A stretch of DNA of 64,000 bases. Source: Shewanella holmiensis (GTDB taxonomy: Bacteria > Pseudomonadota > Gammaproteobacteria > Enterobacterales > Shewanellaceae). The stretch spans positions 1 to 64,000 of the forward strand of contig NZ_JAMTCD010000002.1 of assembly GCF_025370255.1 (NCBI RefSeq), written 5' to 3'. Under the pieces are notes generated by a model. It ran no database searches, was not told where the DNA came from, and saw only the letters and a program-made list of their open reading frames with translations. Made by a program: the position numbers and the translations under genes. Positions 55,543 through 64,000 of this stretch are shown piece by piece. Numbering within the stretch: position 1 is the first letter of the stretch; each line of letters begins with the position of its first letter.

Positions 55543-57125
55543 TATGAAATCACTCCTATTAACTGTTCGAAATCTAAATGCGCTTCAAGCACATCGGCAA
55601 GACGGTTTAGTTGTTGTTCGCGGATTTGGTTAATGTCAATAACTTGAGCCTGTTCAAGTCCTGCCCATTGTAAAATAAGCTGACATGCCGATGGGTTATC
55701 TAATAATCCATGGATATAGGTGCCCATAATCAAATTATCTTGGCTCACTTGACCATCGCTTTGTGTCATCGCCCCAGATGTGGTGCCTGAATGATCAACT
55801 GAAAAAATCGTCACTGGGTGAGATATTATGCTTGCAGAAAAATGCGATATTCCACAGTGGATTTCATAGCCGTCAAAACTCACCTGTTGTTGATTAAGTT
55901 GTAACTGGCCGCTGACTTGAGTCAGTACTTTATTGGCGGTAAGTTCGGTTGTGATATCTAATAAGCCTAAGCCTGCACTACTACCTGCTTTATCTTCGAT
56001 ACCAAGGGGATCATTAATCATTTTCCCTAGCATTTGGTAACCACCGCAAATACCTATCACTTTACCGCCATAGCGTAAATGCTTAAAAATAGCACTATCC
56101 CAACCTTGCTGACGCATGAAATTGAGATCTGCACGGACATTTTTACTGCCAGGTAGAATGATTAAATCGGCAGCGGGAAAGGGTTGATGTTGATCTGCCA
56201 TACTGACATATCGAAACTCAACTTGAGGGTGTAATCTTAACGGATCAAAATCGGTATGATTACTGATCCGTGGCAACACTAACACTAATACCACCAGCTT
56301 TTTTTGCTGGGCAATATTGCCAGTAGCATTTGGTGCAGCAATTAAACTGTCTTCGGCATCTAAATGCAGATCGTGCAAATAGGGCAACACGCCCAAAACA
56401 GGCTTTTGGGTATAGTTTTCAAGCCAATCAACCCCAGATTGCAGCAAGCTAATATCGCCACGAAAACGATTAATCACAAAGCCTTTCACCCGCGCTTGCT
56501 CTGATGGGCTTAACAATGCCAAGGTGCCGACGAGGTGGGCAAATACACCGCCTTTATCAATGTCGGCAATGATAATCACCGGACAATCAGCTTCTTCTGC
56601 AAAGCCCATATTGGCGATATCGCCATGACGTAAATTAATTTCAGCGGGACTGCCCGCACCTTCAATGACCACCAATGAATACTGCTGGCGAAGACGACGG
56701 AAGGATGTCATCACAGCGTCCAAGGCCATGGCCTTATAGCCCTGACTTTGGGGGCCGAAAAAAGCTTTAGCCTCAAGGGTGGTTAACGCTTTTCCATGAA
56801 TAATGACTTGCGCGCCAGTGTCTGAGCTGGGTTTAAGCAGTACAGGGTTAAAGTCAGTATGGGGCTTAAGGTTACACGCCACCGCTTGTAATGCTTGGGC
56901 GCGGCCGATTTCGCCACCATCTTCAGTTACAGCACTGTTCAGTGCCATATTTTGTGGCTTAAATGGCGCAACCTCAACACCATGACGGGCAAAAACGCGA
57001 CATAGACCGGCCACTAAAGTACTTTTACCCGCATCGGATGTCGTGCCTTGCACCATTAAGCTGCCAGTTAATCGACTAAGCTGAGTGGTTAAATGTTTAG
57101 TGGATAGAGGATTATCTGTGGTCAT
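55542..57125 (-). CDS. cobQ: Cobyric acid synthase
   Basis: A 527-aa enzyme (CobQ/CbiP) that amidates side chains b, d, e and g of adenosylcobyrinic diamide. The N-terminal ATP domain has GTTSDAGKS and KPQNMALNS; the C-terminal triad glutamine amidotransferase domain has the nucleophile cysteine in [10 protein letters not shown]. The ATG at 57125 overlaps the cobU stop as ATGA and starts just before the conserved [13 protein letters not shown] longer frame upstream lies inside cobU and is not used. Its place in a salvage operon lacking the rest of the corrin pathway is common in these bacteria. Confidence 0.94.
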   Translation of the reverse strand: MTTDNPLSTKHLTTQLSRLTGSLMVQGTTSDAGKSTLVAGLCRVFARHGVEVAPFKPQNMALNSAVTEDGGEIGRAQALQAVACNLKPHTDFNPVLLKPSSDTGAQVIIHGKALTTLEAKAFFGPQSQGYKAMALDAVMTSFRRLRQQYSLVVIEGAGSPAEINLRHGDIANMGFAEEADCPVIIIADIDKGGVFAHLVGTLALLSPSEQARVKGFVINRFRGDISLLQSGVDWLENYTQKPVLGVLPYLHDLHLDAEDSLIAAPNATGNIAQQKKLVVLVLVLPRISNHTDFDPLRLHPQVEFRYVSMADQHQPFPAADLIILPGSKNVRADLNFMRQQGWDSAIFKHLRYGGKVIGICGGYQMLGKMINDPLGIEDKAGSSAGLGLLDITTELTANKVLTQVSGQLQLNQQQVSFDGYEIHCGISHFSASIISHPVTIFSVDHSGTTSGAMTQSDGQVSQDNLIMGTYIHGLLDNPSACQLILQWAGLEQAQVIDINQIREQQLNRLADVLEAHLDFEQLIGVIS

Positions 57126-57727
57126 GAGTTTGTTGATGTTTTTAATGGAAGCGGCAAACCTGCTACAACTAAGGTGACGTGATCCGCCATGGTGGCGATG
57201 GCCTGATTTAGCCATCCGGCTTGGTCGACAAATTCTCGGCTAAGTTCCCCCATAGGCACAACGCCCGAACCCACTTCATTGCTCACTAAAACCACATCTG
57301 ACTGTAGCTTGGGCAATACCGCTAAAAGAGAATCTTTTTCTGTTTGCCAGTCGCTTGATGCTAAATTTGTTGCGAAGTTAGGGATAGCGGTTTCAGCTGC
57401 ACCACCAAAACTTGTTAGTAACAAATGATTGGTTAAATAGAGGGTAAGGCAATCGACCAAAATCACTTGATTGGCTTTATCAATCCGCGTTAAACACTCG
57501 GCTAAAGCCAAGGGGGTTTCTAGGGTTAACCAAGATAAAACACTGGCGGCTCTATCATCTTGATGACGAGCAATTCTGCTTGCCATCTCGTTATCATGGC
57601 CTATGGTGGCGGTAGCGATATACACTGGCGAACAAACTTGGGGGATAGAAGCGGTTATTTGGGCCACCCTGCTTTCAGCAAACCGACTTTTACCGCTTCT
57701 TGCCCCCCCAAGAACTAAATGGATCAT
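57122..57727 (-). CDS. cobU: Adenosylcobinamide kinase / phosphate guanylyltransferase
   Basis: A 201-aa bifunctional enzyme. The P-loop is [12 protein letters not shown] (about 6-17), followed by [21 protein letters not shown], which contains the active histidine for GMP transfer (R-I-x-x-H), and [10 protein letters not shown]. It phosphorylates cobinamide and activates it with GTP. The ATG at 57727 overlaps the cobS stop (TAATG). Normal family length. Confidence 0.95.
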   Translation of the reverse strand: MIHLVLGGARSGKSRFAESRVAQITASIPQVCSPVYIATATIGHDNEMASRIARHQDDRAASVLSWLTLETPLALAECLTRIDKANQVILVDCLTLYLTNHLLLTSFGGAAETAIPNFATNLASSDWQTEKDSLLAVLPKLQSDVVLVSNEVGSGVVPMGELSREFVDQAGWLNQAIATMADHVTLVVAGLPLPLKTSTNS

Positions 57728-58509
57728 TAACTTAATCCAACTACCAATATGACGAGGTAACACACAATTTCACTGACTTGCTGCGCTGCACCTAAGGTAT
57801 CACCGGTATAACCACCAATTTGGCGTCTAAATAAATTACCCAGAAGAAAACGCACGCACCAAAGGATAATAAACAAAGCAAACGCTGCAACACCGTTTAA
57901 CCACAATAGAACAAACAAACCACTGGCTAACAATATCAACAGGTCGTTGATTGATTGTTGCTGTGCTAAAGGCTTGGACTTACCGCTGTCATCACGGACA
58001 TATTTTTCACTAAAAATCAGACTGGCAGCTAATACACGGCTTAATGTATGCGCCACCACAAAACCACTAATGGCGGCCATTGGGCTATATAGCGCTAGCT
58101 CTACCAAGAGTTGCCACTTTAATAACAAAGCTAAACCAATGGCTAACGCGCCGTAACTGCCAAGACGAGAGTCTTTCATAATGCGCAGCTTATCTTCAAC
58201 GGTCCAACCACCACCAAAACCATCGGCGGTGTCCGCTAAGCCATCTTCATGGAACGCACCTGTTGCTAACACTCCGGCTACCATGGCTAGCAGCACGGCA
58301 ATATTAGCTGGCAGCACCAACTGAGCTAGCCAAAAAACTAACCCACTAATGAGGCCAATAGCTAATCCTACCACCCCAAAATATCGGCTTGATTGATTAA
58401 GTTTTTCAGCATCAATCACCACCCAAGATGGAATTGGCAGCCGAGTAAAAAAACTTAACGCCACGAAAAATAAATTTAACTGTCTTAAACCACGGTATAG
58501 ATTGAACAT
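57727..58509 (-). CDS. cobS: Adenosylcobinamide-GDP ribazoletransferase (cobalamin synthase)
   Basis: A 260-aa inner-membrane protein with several helices. The conserved acidic motif is FHEDGLADTADGFGGG (about 85-100), and the start LNLFFVALSFFTRLPIP is typical. It joins adenosylcobinamide-GDP and alpha-ribazole (phosphate). AAGGAAAGT places the start at 58509, six codons inside the longest frame. The start is 7 bp after the cobT stop. Confidence 0.95.
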   Translation of the reverse strand: MFNLYRGLRQLNLFFVALSFFTRLPIPSWVVIDAEKLNQSSRYFGVVGLAIGLISGLVFWLAQLVLPANIAVLLAMVAGVLATGAFHEDGLADTADGFGGGWTVEDKLRIMKDSRLGSYGALAIGLALLLKWQLLVELALYSPMAAISGFVVAHTLSRVLAASLIFSEKYVRDDSGKSKPLAQQQSINDLLILLASGLFVLLWLNGVAAFALFIILWCVRFLLGNLFRRQIGGYTGDTLGAAQQVSEIVCYLVILVVGLS

Positions 58510-58516
58510 ACTTTCC

Positions 58517-59563
58517 TTAGACCACATTCACGACACCAGCATCTTCAAAGCTGGCCATGTCATTATAAAAATTCACTGCGGCTTGTACTATCGGTAGCGC
58601 TAATGCGGCTCCGGTCCCTTCTCCTAGGCGTAAGCCTAAAGACAAAATAGGCTGTGCTGCTAGGTGGGTTAACATCAATTTATGCCCCTGCTCTTCCGAC
58701 TCATGGGCAAACACTAAATAGTCTCTTGCTGCGGGGTGTAATCTTACAGCGACAAGTGCTGCAGCGGTAGAGATAAACCCATCTATTAGCACTAATATTT
58801 TCTGTTCAGCGGCCGCTAAAATCGCCCCTGTCATTTGTACTATTTCAAAACCACCTAAATAAGCCAATACATGCACAGGTGAAGCTAATTTAGGCCGATG
58901 TAATTTCAATGCTTCATTGATCAACGCTTTTTTCAAAGCAAAGGTTTTATCATCAATACCCGTCCCTCTGCCGACACAAGTATTAACGTCAAACTCTAGC
59001 AAAGCCGCCATAATTGCCGCAGCTGATGAGGTGTTACCTATCCCCATTTCACCTAACGCAATAAGGTTACACCCTGACAAGACATGACGTTCAACCACTT
59101 CATGGGCCGCTTTAAAACCTTGTTTAACTTGCTCAAGGGTCATCGCTGGGGCTAAATGAATCGCCGCTGTTCCGTTACCTAATCTGTGCTCAGTTACCCC
59201 TTTTAAACCTAAGGGAGCAAGCACACCAGCGTCTATCACCTCAAGGTTAAAACCCATTTGTCGGCAAAACACATTCACCGCTGCACCACCGTGAACAAAA
59301 TTCGCCACCATTTGACTGGTCACTTCACTTGGCGCAATCGACACACCATATTGAGCAATACCATGGTCGCCAGCAAACACCAGTAATCCCGGCTCAGTAA
59401 TATGCAATTTTTTAGCCTTTGGATCACTGGATAACTGCACTTGTGCAATTTGTTTAGCTAATGTTTCCAACTGACCAAGCGCCCCTTTGGGTTTAGTTTT
59501 TTGATCAATTTTATGTTGGATGATGTCGTCGAATTTATGACTTACATGGTCAACTGCAAACAT
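58517..59563 (-). CDS. cobT: Nicotinate-nucleotide dimethylbenzimidazole phosphoribosyltransferase
   Basis: A 348-aa CobT that activates the lower ligand base for B12. Landmarks are [10 protein letters not shown] near the start, [25 protein letters not shown], and the catalytic glutamate in [13 protein letters not shown] near the end. GGAG lies six bases before the ATG. It is third among the recognised genes of the operon, 49 bp after btuC. Confidence 0.96.
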   Translation of the reverse strand: MFAVDHVSHKFDDIIQHKIDQKTKPKGALGQLETLAKQIAQVQLSSDPKAKKLHITEPGLLVFAGDHGIAQYGVSIAPSEVTSQMVANFVHGGAAVNVFCRQMGFNLEVIDAGVLAPLGLKGVTEHRLGNGTAAIHLAPAMTLEQVKQGFKAAHEVVERHVLSGCNLIALGEMGIGNTSSAAAIMAALLEFDVNTCVGRGTGIDDKTFALKKALINEALKLHRPKLASPVHVLAYLGGFEIVQMTGAILAAAEQKILVLIDGFISTAAALVAVRLHPAARDYLVFAHESEEQGHKLMLTHLAAQPILSLGLRLGEGTGAALALPIVQAAVNFYNDMASFEDAGVVNVV

Positions 59564-59612
59564 ATACGCTCCACAAAAATAACAACGATAAACGCGTTAA
59601 TGACACAAGCAT

Positions 59613-60689
59613 TTAACGCCTATATCTTAATATAAATAAGAAAAACACACTGCCAATTGCGGCAGTGATAATACCTACGGGTAACTCTTGATTCCCTAAT
59701 ATGCAGCGGGCCACCACATCAATCCACACCATAAATAACCCACCCACAATAGCAGTCACTATCATAGGCTGACGCCCTGGAAACAGTAATCGAACACAAT
59801 GGGGGATCATCAATCCCACGAAGCCAATGCCACCACAACTGGCCACTAATACCGCGGTAATCAAGGAGCAAAGTAACAGCATATTGAGGCGTAATTTAGC
59901 CACATTAACCCCAAGGGTATGGGCGGTTTCATCACCCGCTTGCAGTGCAACAATTTGCCGCTTAAAAACAACAATAATCGCTAAACTGCCCAGCACAATA
60001 ACGCTGGGTAATATCACTCCAGTCCAGTTTGCTTTAGCAAAACTCCCTAATGACCAAAACAATACAGATGCTGTGGCTTGCGGGCTTGAAAAATACAGCA
60101 GTAAACTGGTCAATGAACCGAATAAAAATGAAGTAGCAACCCCCGATAGCAACATACGCTCTATCTGGCTACTGCGGCCCAAACCTGACAAGCTTAACAC
60201 CAGCAATACCGACAAACTTGCTCCAGCAAACGCCCCTATAGGCAATAACAAATTTTGCCAACTCCACCACTCAAGCTGTCCTAAAGACATGGCAGTTCCC
60301 TGTGTTAAGTTAAACAGTCCGCTAGACAAAAAACTGAACACTAATACTGCACCAAAAGAGGCTCCGGAACTAATACCAAACAAATAGGGATCAGCCAATG
60401 GATTACAGGTAACAGTTTGTAACACACTACCTGCTAGGGCTAATCCTGCCCCCGCGACAAACGCCAGCACAATGCGTGGAAAACGTAGCTCAAATACAAT
60501 TCGTTCTGTTATGCCTGATGATTGGGCATTATCTTGCCAAGAAAGATGTTGCCCTATCGCCTGAATCACATCATGGAAACTGATGTTTGCCGCGCCAAAG
60601 CTTGCTGCTGCAATAGGGCTTAATGCGGCAAACAAGCTTAACAAACACAGAAATAGTCGATATCTATATTGATCTTTTACTGGGCTCAT
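59613..60689 (-). CDS. btuC: FecCD-family ABC permease, BtuC-like
   Basis: A 358-aa permease with about ten helices. The FecCD signature is seen in RIVFELRFPRIVLAFVAGAGLALAGSVLQTVTCNPLADPYLFGISSG (about residues 54-100), including R-x-P-R and N-P-L-A-x-P. The coupling region lies in GGIGFVGLMIPHCVRLLF near 280. With the ATPase downstream of the riboswitch it would import B12 or cobinamide. Its ATG overlaps the btuD stop as ATGA. Substrate call rests on operon context. Confidence 0.88.
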   Translation of the reverse strand: MSPVKDQYRYRLFLCLLSLFAALSPIAAASFGAANISFHDVIQAIGQHLSWQDNAQSSGITERIVFELRFPRIVLAFVAGAGLALAGSVLQTVTCNPLADPYLFGISSGASFGAVLVFSFLSSGLFNLTQGTAMSLGQLEWWSWQNLLLPIGAFAGASLSVLLVLSLSGLGRSSQIERMLLSGVATSFLFGSLTSLLLYFSSPQATASVLFWSLGSFAKANWTGVILPSVIVLGSLAIIVVFKRQIVALQAGDETAHTLGVNVAKLRLNMLLLCSLITAVLVASCGGIGFVGLMIPHCVRLLFPGRQPMIVTAIVGGLFMVWIDVVARCILGNQELPVGIITAAIGSVFFLFILRYRR

Positions 60690-61588
60690 CGCTGTACCTC
60701 GGAATCGCAAAGCGATGAATCTTGTTCGGCCTTAGGACTAGGTTGAAATGGCGATTGGGATAAAGAATGCGACATATAACCGTAAAAGTAATTGACTAAG
60801 GGTTTAGCGTGTTGAGGGTGCGGTTTGACCTCACAACAAACCTCAAATACCTTGCCAATTTGAGCTTCGGTCAGTACCGCGCTAGGCGTGCCTTGAGACA
60901 CCAGGCGGCCTTTATTGAGCAATACCAAAGTATCACACATTGCACTGGCTAAATTTAAATCATGGATGGAAGCGATAACGGTAATACCTAAGCTTTTAAC
61001 CAATTCTAAAATTTGTATCTGATATCGAATATCTAAATGATTTGTGGGTTCATCGAGTATTAATAATTTAGGGCGCTGCACTATGGCCCTTGCAATTAAT
61101 GCCCGCTGTTTTTCCCCTCCTGACAATTGGCTATATTGTAAAAAAGCTTTGTCGGTTAAACCCACTTTTTGAATGGCATCGTTTATCAGTTGATTATCTG
61201 CGGCGGTATGCCCATCGAACATGCCTTTATGCGGCGTTAATCCCATGGCCACAAGTTGGCTAGTATTCATATCAAAAAATTGCGGCGTATCTTGTTGCAC
61301 CACAGCCACTTGGGTAGCAAAGGCCTTGCCCTTAAATTGGCTAATATCTTGATCAAATAGGCGAATTTGCCCTTGAGTCGGTGTGATATAACGGTAAAGA
61401 CATCGAAGTAAACTCGACTTACCCGCACCATTTGGCCCTATCACCCCTAGCATTTGCTTTTTGTTAAGCGAAAAGGAGATATCCGCTAAAATGGCGACAT
61501 CGTCAACATGCCAACTAATTCCGTTTACGGATAAGGCAAGGTTATCAGACTGAGATGTTACGATCACGGCATCAATACTTGAAGACAT
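60686..61588 (-). CDS. btuD: ABC transporter ATPase, BtuD-like
   Basis: A 300-aa ATPase with Walker A GPNGAGKSS (about 52-60), Q-loop VVQQDTPQ, signature LSGGEKQRA, Walker B LLILDEPTNHLD, and the H-loop in SIHDLNLAS. It energises the BtuC-like permease. The C-terminal 40 residues are an extra tail. The ATG at 61588 overlaps the stop of a 31-aa upstream ORF (TGATG); a TTG one codon earlier is unlikely. It is the first recognised gene of the B12 operon. Confidence 0.9.
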   Translation of the reverse strand: MSSSIDAVIVTSQSDNLALSVNGISWHVDDVAILADISFSLNKKQMLGVIGPNGAGKSSLLRCLYRYITPTQGQIRLFDQDISQFKGKAFATQVAVVQQDTPQFFDMNTSQLVAMGLTPHKGMFDGHTAADNQLINDAIQKVGLTDKAFLQYSQLSGGEKQRALIARAIVQRPKLLILDEPTNHLDIRYQIQILELVKSLGITVIASIHDLNLASAMCDTLVLLNKGRLVSQGTPSAVLTEAQIGKVFEVCCEVKPHPQHAKPLVNYFYGYMSHSLSQSPFQPSPKAEQDSSLCDSEVQR

Positions 61589-61683
61589 CAAACATCGTCT
61601 CCTAAGTATAGCCTTGCACCTAAATAAATAAGGCCACCTATAGCAAGGTTGCCCACTATAAAAGCGATCAGAATTTCAAACAT
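61588..61683 (-). CDS. 31-aa small membrane ORF coupled to btuD
   Basis: A very short ORF (ATG at 61683, TGA at 61590-61588) encoding about one membrane helix: MFEILIAFIVGNLAIGG, then LIYLGARLYL, and the acidic end GDDV. GGGG lies five bases before the ATG, immediately after the L13 hairpin of the riboswitch. Its stop overlaps the btuD start by one base (TGATG). It may be a leader whose translation couples riboswitch control to btuD, or a real small subunit of the transporter; the hydrophobic segment makes the second option plausible. I do not recognise it. Confidence 0.6.
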   Translation of the reverse strand: MFEILIAFIVGNLAIGGLIYLGARLYLGDDV

Positions 61684-61693
61684 ATATGCCCCA

Positions 61694-61840
61694 CTGAGTT
61701 ATCCCGCTCAGGCAAAAAATGAATAGTCTCAAGCTGGTATCTGACTTATATGATTGACCTAATCTAGGCAGGCATCATATTCACAGTTGCGGGTACAGTT
61801 CGGGCTTTCCCGATTCCCAATACTCGTGACTATATTTAAC
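61694..61840 (-). promoter_or_regulatory. Cobalamin riboswitch
   Basis: Read on the minus strand, the RNA has the conserved B12-riboswitch core. GGGAATCGGGAAAGCCCG lies near 61798-61816 and is followed by CTGTACCCGCAACTGTGA (61781-61798). The B12-box-like AGTCAGATACCAGC is at 61746-61733. The peripheral arm between core and box is short, so this looks like a compact variant. A final hairpin, CTGAG / CTCAG (61711-61707 and 61698-61694), has the loop CGGGATAA, whose CGGG can pair with CCCG of the L5 loop, the kissing contact typical of these switches. It ends two bases before the ribosome binding site GGGG of the 31-aa ORF, so control is probably of translation. The 5' limit is approximate. Confidence 0.85.
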
Positions 61841-61848
61841 GGTTGGCT

Positions 61849-62571
61849 TTAACCTTGTGTTAAACCACTCAAGGTAGGCCAGTTTAATCTCATACTGAGA
61901 TTTTTAAACGCGAATGTGTCTTGGTCAATATTGTCAAAGTATTGCTCTTCGACATAAACATCGACATGAAATAGCGCGGCATAAGGTAAATGAAACTGAC
62001 TAAAAATACCCGCAGCTTGCTCAACACCCAAGATGGCGGCCATTATACATCGCATCACACCACCGTGGGTGACTATTAATACCGATGGTGGTAAGACGGC
62101 GTCAAACTGTTCGTTTTTTGTTGCGACTTCAGCCGCAGATTGCTGCAACATCTGCCATACAATTTGCGCCACAGCAACTTGCACTCTGGCACTAAAATCA
62201 CGTAAATATTCACCCTTTGGCGGCGTGTGCTCTGGCTCCCATGGGTTTGCCCAATATGCATTTAACTTGAGCTCATGGTGTTGATACAAGGTTTGCCATG
62301 TTTGACCATCCCATTCACCAAAATCAATTTCTTGTAAATCGTCCAACACCTTGATGGGCAATTGATACTGTTTTGCGATAAGGTCACTAAACTGAAGGCA
62401 GCGTTCAAGTGAAGATGAATACACGGTATCGGGTAATTTACCCAAGCTATCAAAGGCCTGCTGCATTTGTATTAGCCCTTGTTCTGACAAGGGCACATTG
62501 GTTTTTCCACGCAGAATATCTCCGCCTTGGCAGTGGCCATGGCGCAGGAATACCAATTGAAGATGTTTCAT
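61849..62571 (-). CDS. cobC: Histidine phosphatase family protein, probable alpha-ribazole phosphatase
   Basis: A 240-aa phosphoglycerate-mutase-like enzyme. The catalytic RHG is at about 10-12 (FLRHGHCQGG), with the second histidine in VTHGGVMRC and the acidic EIDFGEWDGQ motif (about 85-94). Context next to the B12 operon suggests removal of phosphate from alpha-ribazole phosphate. It lies just upstream of the riboswitch on the same strand, so it is outside riboswitch control. The family has many roles, so the exact substrate is inference. AAGG precedes the ATG. Confidence 0.8.
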   Translation of the reverse strand: MKHLQLVFLRHGHCQGGDILRGKTNVPLSEQGLIQMQQAFDSLGKLPDTVYSSSLERCLQFSDLIAKQYQLPIKVLDDLQEIDFGEWDGQTWQTLYQHHELKLNAYWANPWEPEHTPPKGEYLRDFSARVQVAVAQIVWQMLQQSAAEVATKNEQFDAVLPPSVLIVTHGGVMRCIMAAILGVEQAAGIFSQFHLPYAALFHVDVYVEEQYFDNIDQDTFAFKNLSMRLNWPTLSGLTQG

Positions 62572-62612
62572 GGATTTCTGCCTTGCCCTAAAGATAACAA
62601 CTCGCGTATTAT

Positions 62613-62636
62613 GGACGTCTATACGTATAAATGTCC
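62613..62636. promoter_or_regulatory. Tandem MetJ operator (met boxes)
   Basis: Three adjacent 8-bp sites, GGACGTCT (62613-62620), ATACGTAT (62621-62628) and AAATGTCC (62629-62636), match the AGACGTCT consensus at 7, 5 and 5 of 8 positions. MetJ binds such arrays cooperatively with S-adenosylmethionine. The array lies 127 bp upstream of metH and between metH and cobC, so it could affect either. Confidence 0.75.
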
Positions 62637-62762
62637 AAACAAAATTCTGCTTGTCGAGTGCCCGCTATTCACGATGCATTAATTAACACTCGATAAAATA
62701 ATAAGTTAGATAAATTTGGTGCCTTGTTAGCTAAGCACCACTGCATTAAAAGGTAATGAGTT

Positions 62763-64000
62763 ATGCTGAAGTCGACTTCCTACAGTCAGGTTCTTGAACA
62801 ACTTACAACTACGCTTAAAGAGCGAATTGTCATTCTCGATGGTGCGATGGGCACCATGATCCAAGACTACAAATTGGAAGAAGCTGATTATCGCGGTGAG
62901 CGTTTTAAAGACTGGCATTGCGATGTGAAAGGTAACAATGACATGTTGGTGTTGAGCCAACGGCAAATTATCAAAGACATTCATACTAAATATTTGTTGG
63001 CGGGCGCTGACATTATTGAAACCAATACCTTTAATGCCACCACCATTGCTATGGCAGATTACGACATGCAGTCGTTATCTGCCGAAATAAACTTACAAGG
63101 CGCCCAAGTTGCCCGTGAAGCCGCTGATGAAGTCGCCGCGCAAACTGGTACTCCACGCTACGTTGCTGGGGTACTCGGCCCCACAAACCGCACCTGTTCT
63201 ATCAGCCCAGATGTGAACGATCCAAGCTTTCGAAATGTTAGCTTTGATGAGCTAGTAGAAGCTTATGTTGAATCAACCACGGCACTGATTGAAGGTGGCG
63301 CGGATATCATAATGGTTGAAACTATTTTTGATACCCTTAATGCCAAAGCCGCGCTGTTTGCGATTGAAAAAGTTTTTGATCAACTTGGCGATCGCTTGCC
63401 CGTGATGATCTCAGGCACCATCACTGATGCATCAGGTCGTACCCTAACGGGGCAAACTACAGAAGGTTTCTATAACTCACTGCGCCACATCAAGCCTTTA
63501 TCTATCGGGCTTAATTGTGCCTTAGGGCCAAAAGAGCTGCGCCCATACGTAGAAGAACTATCACGCATTGCCGAATGTTTCGTGTCGGCTCACCCCAATG
63601 CTGGTTTGCCTAACGAGTTTGGCGGTTATGATGAAACCCCTGAAGAAATGGCGGAAGTCATCAGCGACTGGGCCCGAGAAGGTATGCTCAATATCGTCGG
63701 TGGCTGTTGTGGCAGCACGCCGGCACACATTCAAACAATTCGTGAATCCGTGATCAATCACGAACCACGAACGATTCCGGATATTCCGGTCGCTTGTCGC
63801 CTTTCAGGACTCGAGCCTTTAACCATTGATGCCAGCTCTTTGTTCGTTAACGTGGGTGAACGCGCAAACGTGACGGGTTCAGCCAAATTTTTACGTCTTA
63901 TTAAAGAAGAGAAATTTGAAGAAGCCCTTGATGTTGTTCGTGAGCAGGTTGAAAACGGCGCACAAATCATCGACGTAAACATGGATGAAGGCATGCTTGA
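62763..64000 (+). CDS. metH: Methionine synthase, B12-dependent (partial, runs off the window)
   Basis: The ATG at 62763, preceded by AAGG, opens a frame that stays open to the window end (about 412 codons). It matches Met[12 protein letters not shown], the [20 protein letters not shown] region, [18 protein letters not shown], the zinc cysteines in GLNCALG and VGGCCGSTP, and the start of the pterin-binding domain ([16 protein letters not shown]). It transfers a methyl group from methyltetrahydrofolate to homocysteine using cobalamin, which ties it to the B12 salvage operon. The cobalamin and activation domains lie beyond 64000. Confidence 0.96.
   Translation, partial: MLKSTSYSQVLEQLTTTLKERIVILDGAMGTMIQDYKLEEADYRGERFKDWHCDVKGNNDMLVLSQRQIIKDIHTKYLLAGADIIETNTFNATTIAMADYDMQSLSAEINLQGAQVAREAADEVAAQTGTPRYVAGVLGPTNRTCSISPDVNDPSFRNVSFDELVEAYVESTTALIEGGADIIMVETIFDTLNAKAALFAIEKVFDQLGDRLPVMISGTITDASGRTLTGQTTEGFYNSLRHIKPLSIGLNCALGPKELRPYVEELSRIAECFVSAHPNAGLPNEFGGYDETPEEMAEVISDWAREGMLNIVGGCCGSTPAHIQTIRESVINHEPRTIPDIPVACRLSGLEPLTIDASSLFVNVGERANVTGSAKFLRLIKEEKFEEALDVVREQVENGAQIIDVNMDEGML

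Noticed and set aside
57126..57215. N-terminal extension of cobQ with an unusual His-rich start
   Set aside because: It lies wholly inside cobU, and the ATG at 57125 overlaps the cobU stop in the usual coupled way.

Overview
The window looks like a chromosomal segment of a marine, moderately low-GC gammaproteobacterium, most likely Shewanella. The clues are an OmcA/MtrC-type decaheme lipoprotein cytochrome, Shewanella/Vibrio-type small proteins (DUF2913, DUF2960, PBPRA1643-type SEC-C), a csgEFG set, a chromosomal subclass B1 metallo-beta-lactamase and a B12 salvage operon next to metH. I see no tRNA, rRNA, CRISPR array, phage or complete insertion sequence. The species call is inference from gene content; no database was searched.

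Layout. 1-0.9 kb is non-coding, with many short hairpins and a 9-bp tandem repeat. 0.9-8.2 kb carries a SrpA-like catalase-related protein, two divergent M24 proline peptidases, a RhlE-like DEAD-box helicase, a SnoaL-like protein with a small upstream gene, and a periplasmic peroxiredoxin-like protein. 8.4-14.3 kb is a signalling block: a membrane histidine kinase, a REC-DUF3369-GGDEF-EAL response regulator with a degenerate GGDEF site, a DUF2913 protein and a solute-binding protein. 14.3-17.2 kb is a run of small genes (DsrE-like, GNAT, DUF486, DUF2960, RDD, an LPPG-repeat exported protein). 17.2-24.7 kb is housekeeping: lptG-lptF on the minus strand, then pepA, holC and valS on the plus strand.

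24.9-38.7 kb holds a large ImpA-like metalloprotease lipoprotein, a SEC-C protein, a POT/MFS transporter, the orphan decaheme cytochrome behind a LysR regulator, an RsuA-like pseudouridine synthase, a GlnD-family protein away from its usual neighbours, and a YcxB-like protein. 38.9-41.6 kb is dominated by the curli secretion genes csgE-csgF-csgG with no csgA or csgB beside them. 42-54 kb is mixed: BtuF-like B12-binding protein, a Tle1-like DUF2235 hydrolase, an isochorismatase-fold hydrolase, an ABC1 kinase, the B1 metallo-beta-lactamase, two VOC proteins, a long RluA-family synthase, a pair of GYF-domain proteins (one with decapeptide repeats), and a patatin-like lipoprotein.

54.9-62.6 kb is a B12 uptake and salvage block on the minus strand. 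In transcription order it reads: cobalamin riboswitch, an unannotated 31-codon membrane ORF, btuD, btuC, cobT, cobS, cobU, cobQ, cobO. Several junctions overlap (TGATG, ATGA, TAATG), which indicates translational coupling. The products would import corrinoids, attach the lower ligand and adenosylate the cobalt. A phosphoglycerate-mutase-like alpha-ribazole phosphatase (cobC-like) lies just upstream, and the B12-dependent methionine synthase metH, behind tandem MetJ operator half-sites, runs off the right edge.

The best candidates for something undescribed are the 31-aa coupled membrane ORF under the B12 riboswitch, the GYF/decapeptide-repeat pair, the orphan csgEFG set with an altered CsgG constriction loop, and the decaheme cytochrome with a collagen-like stalk.
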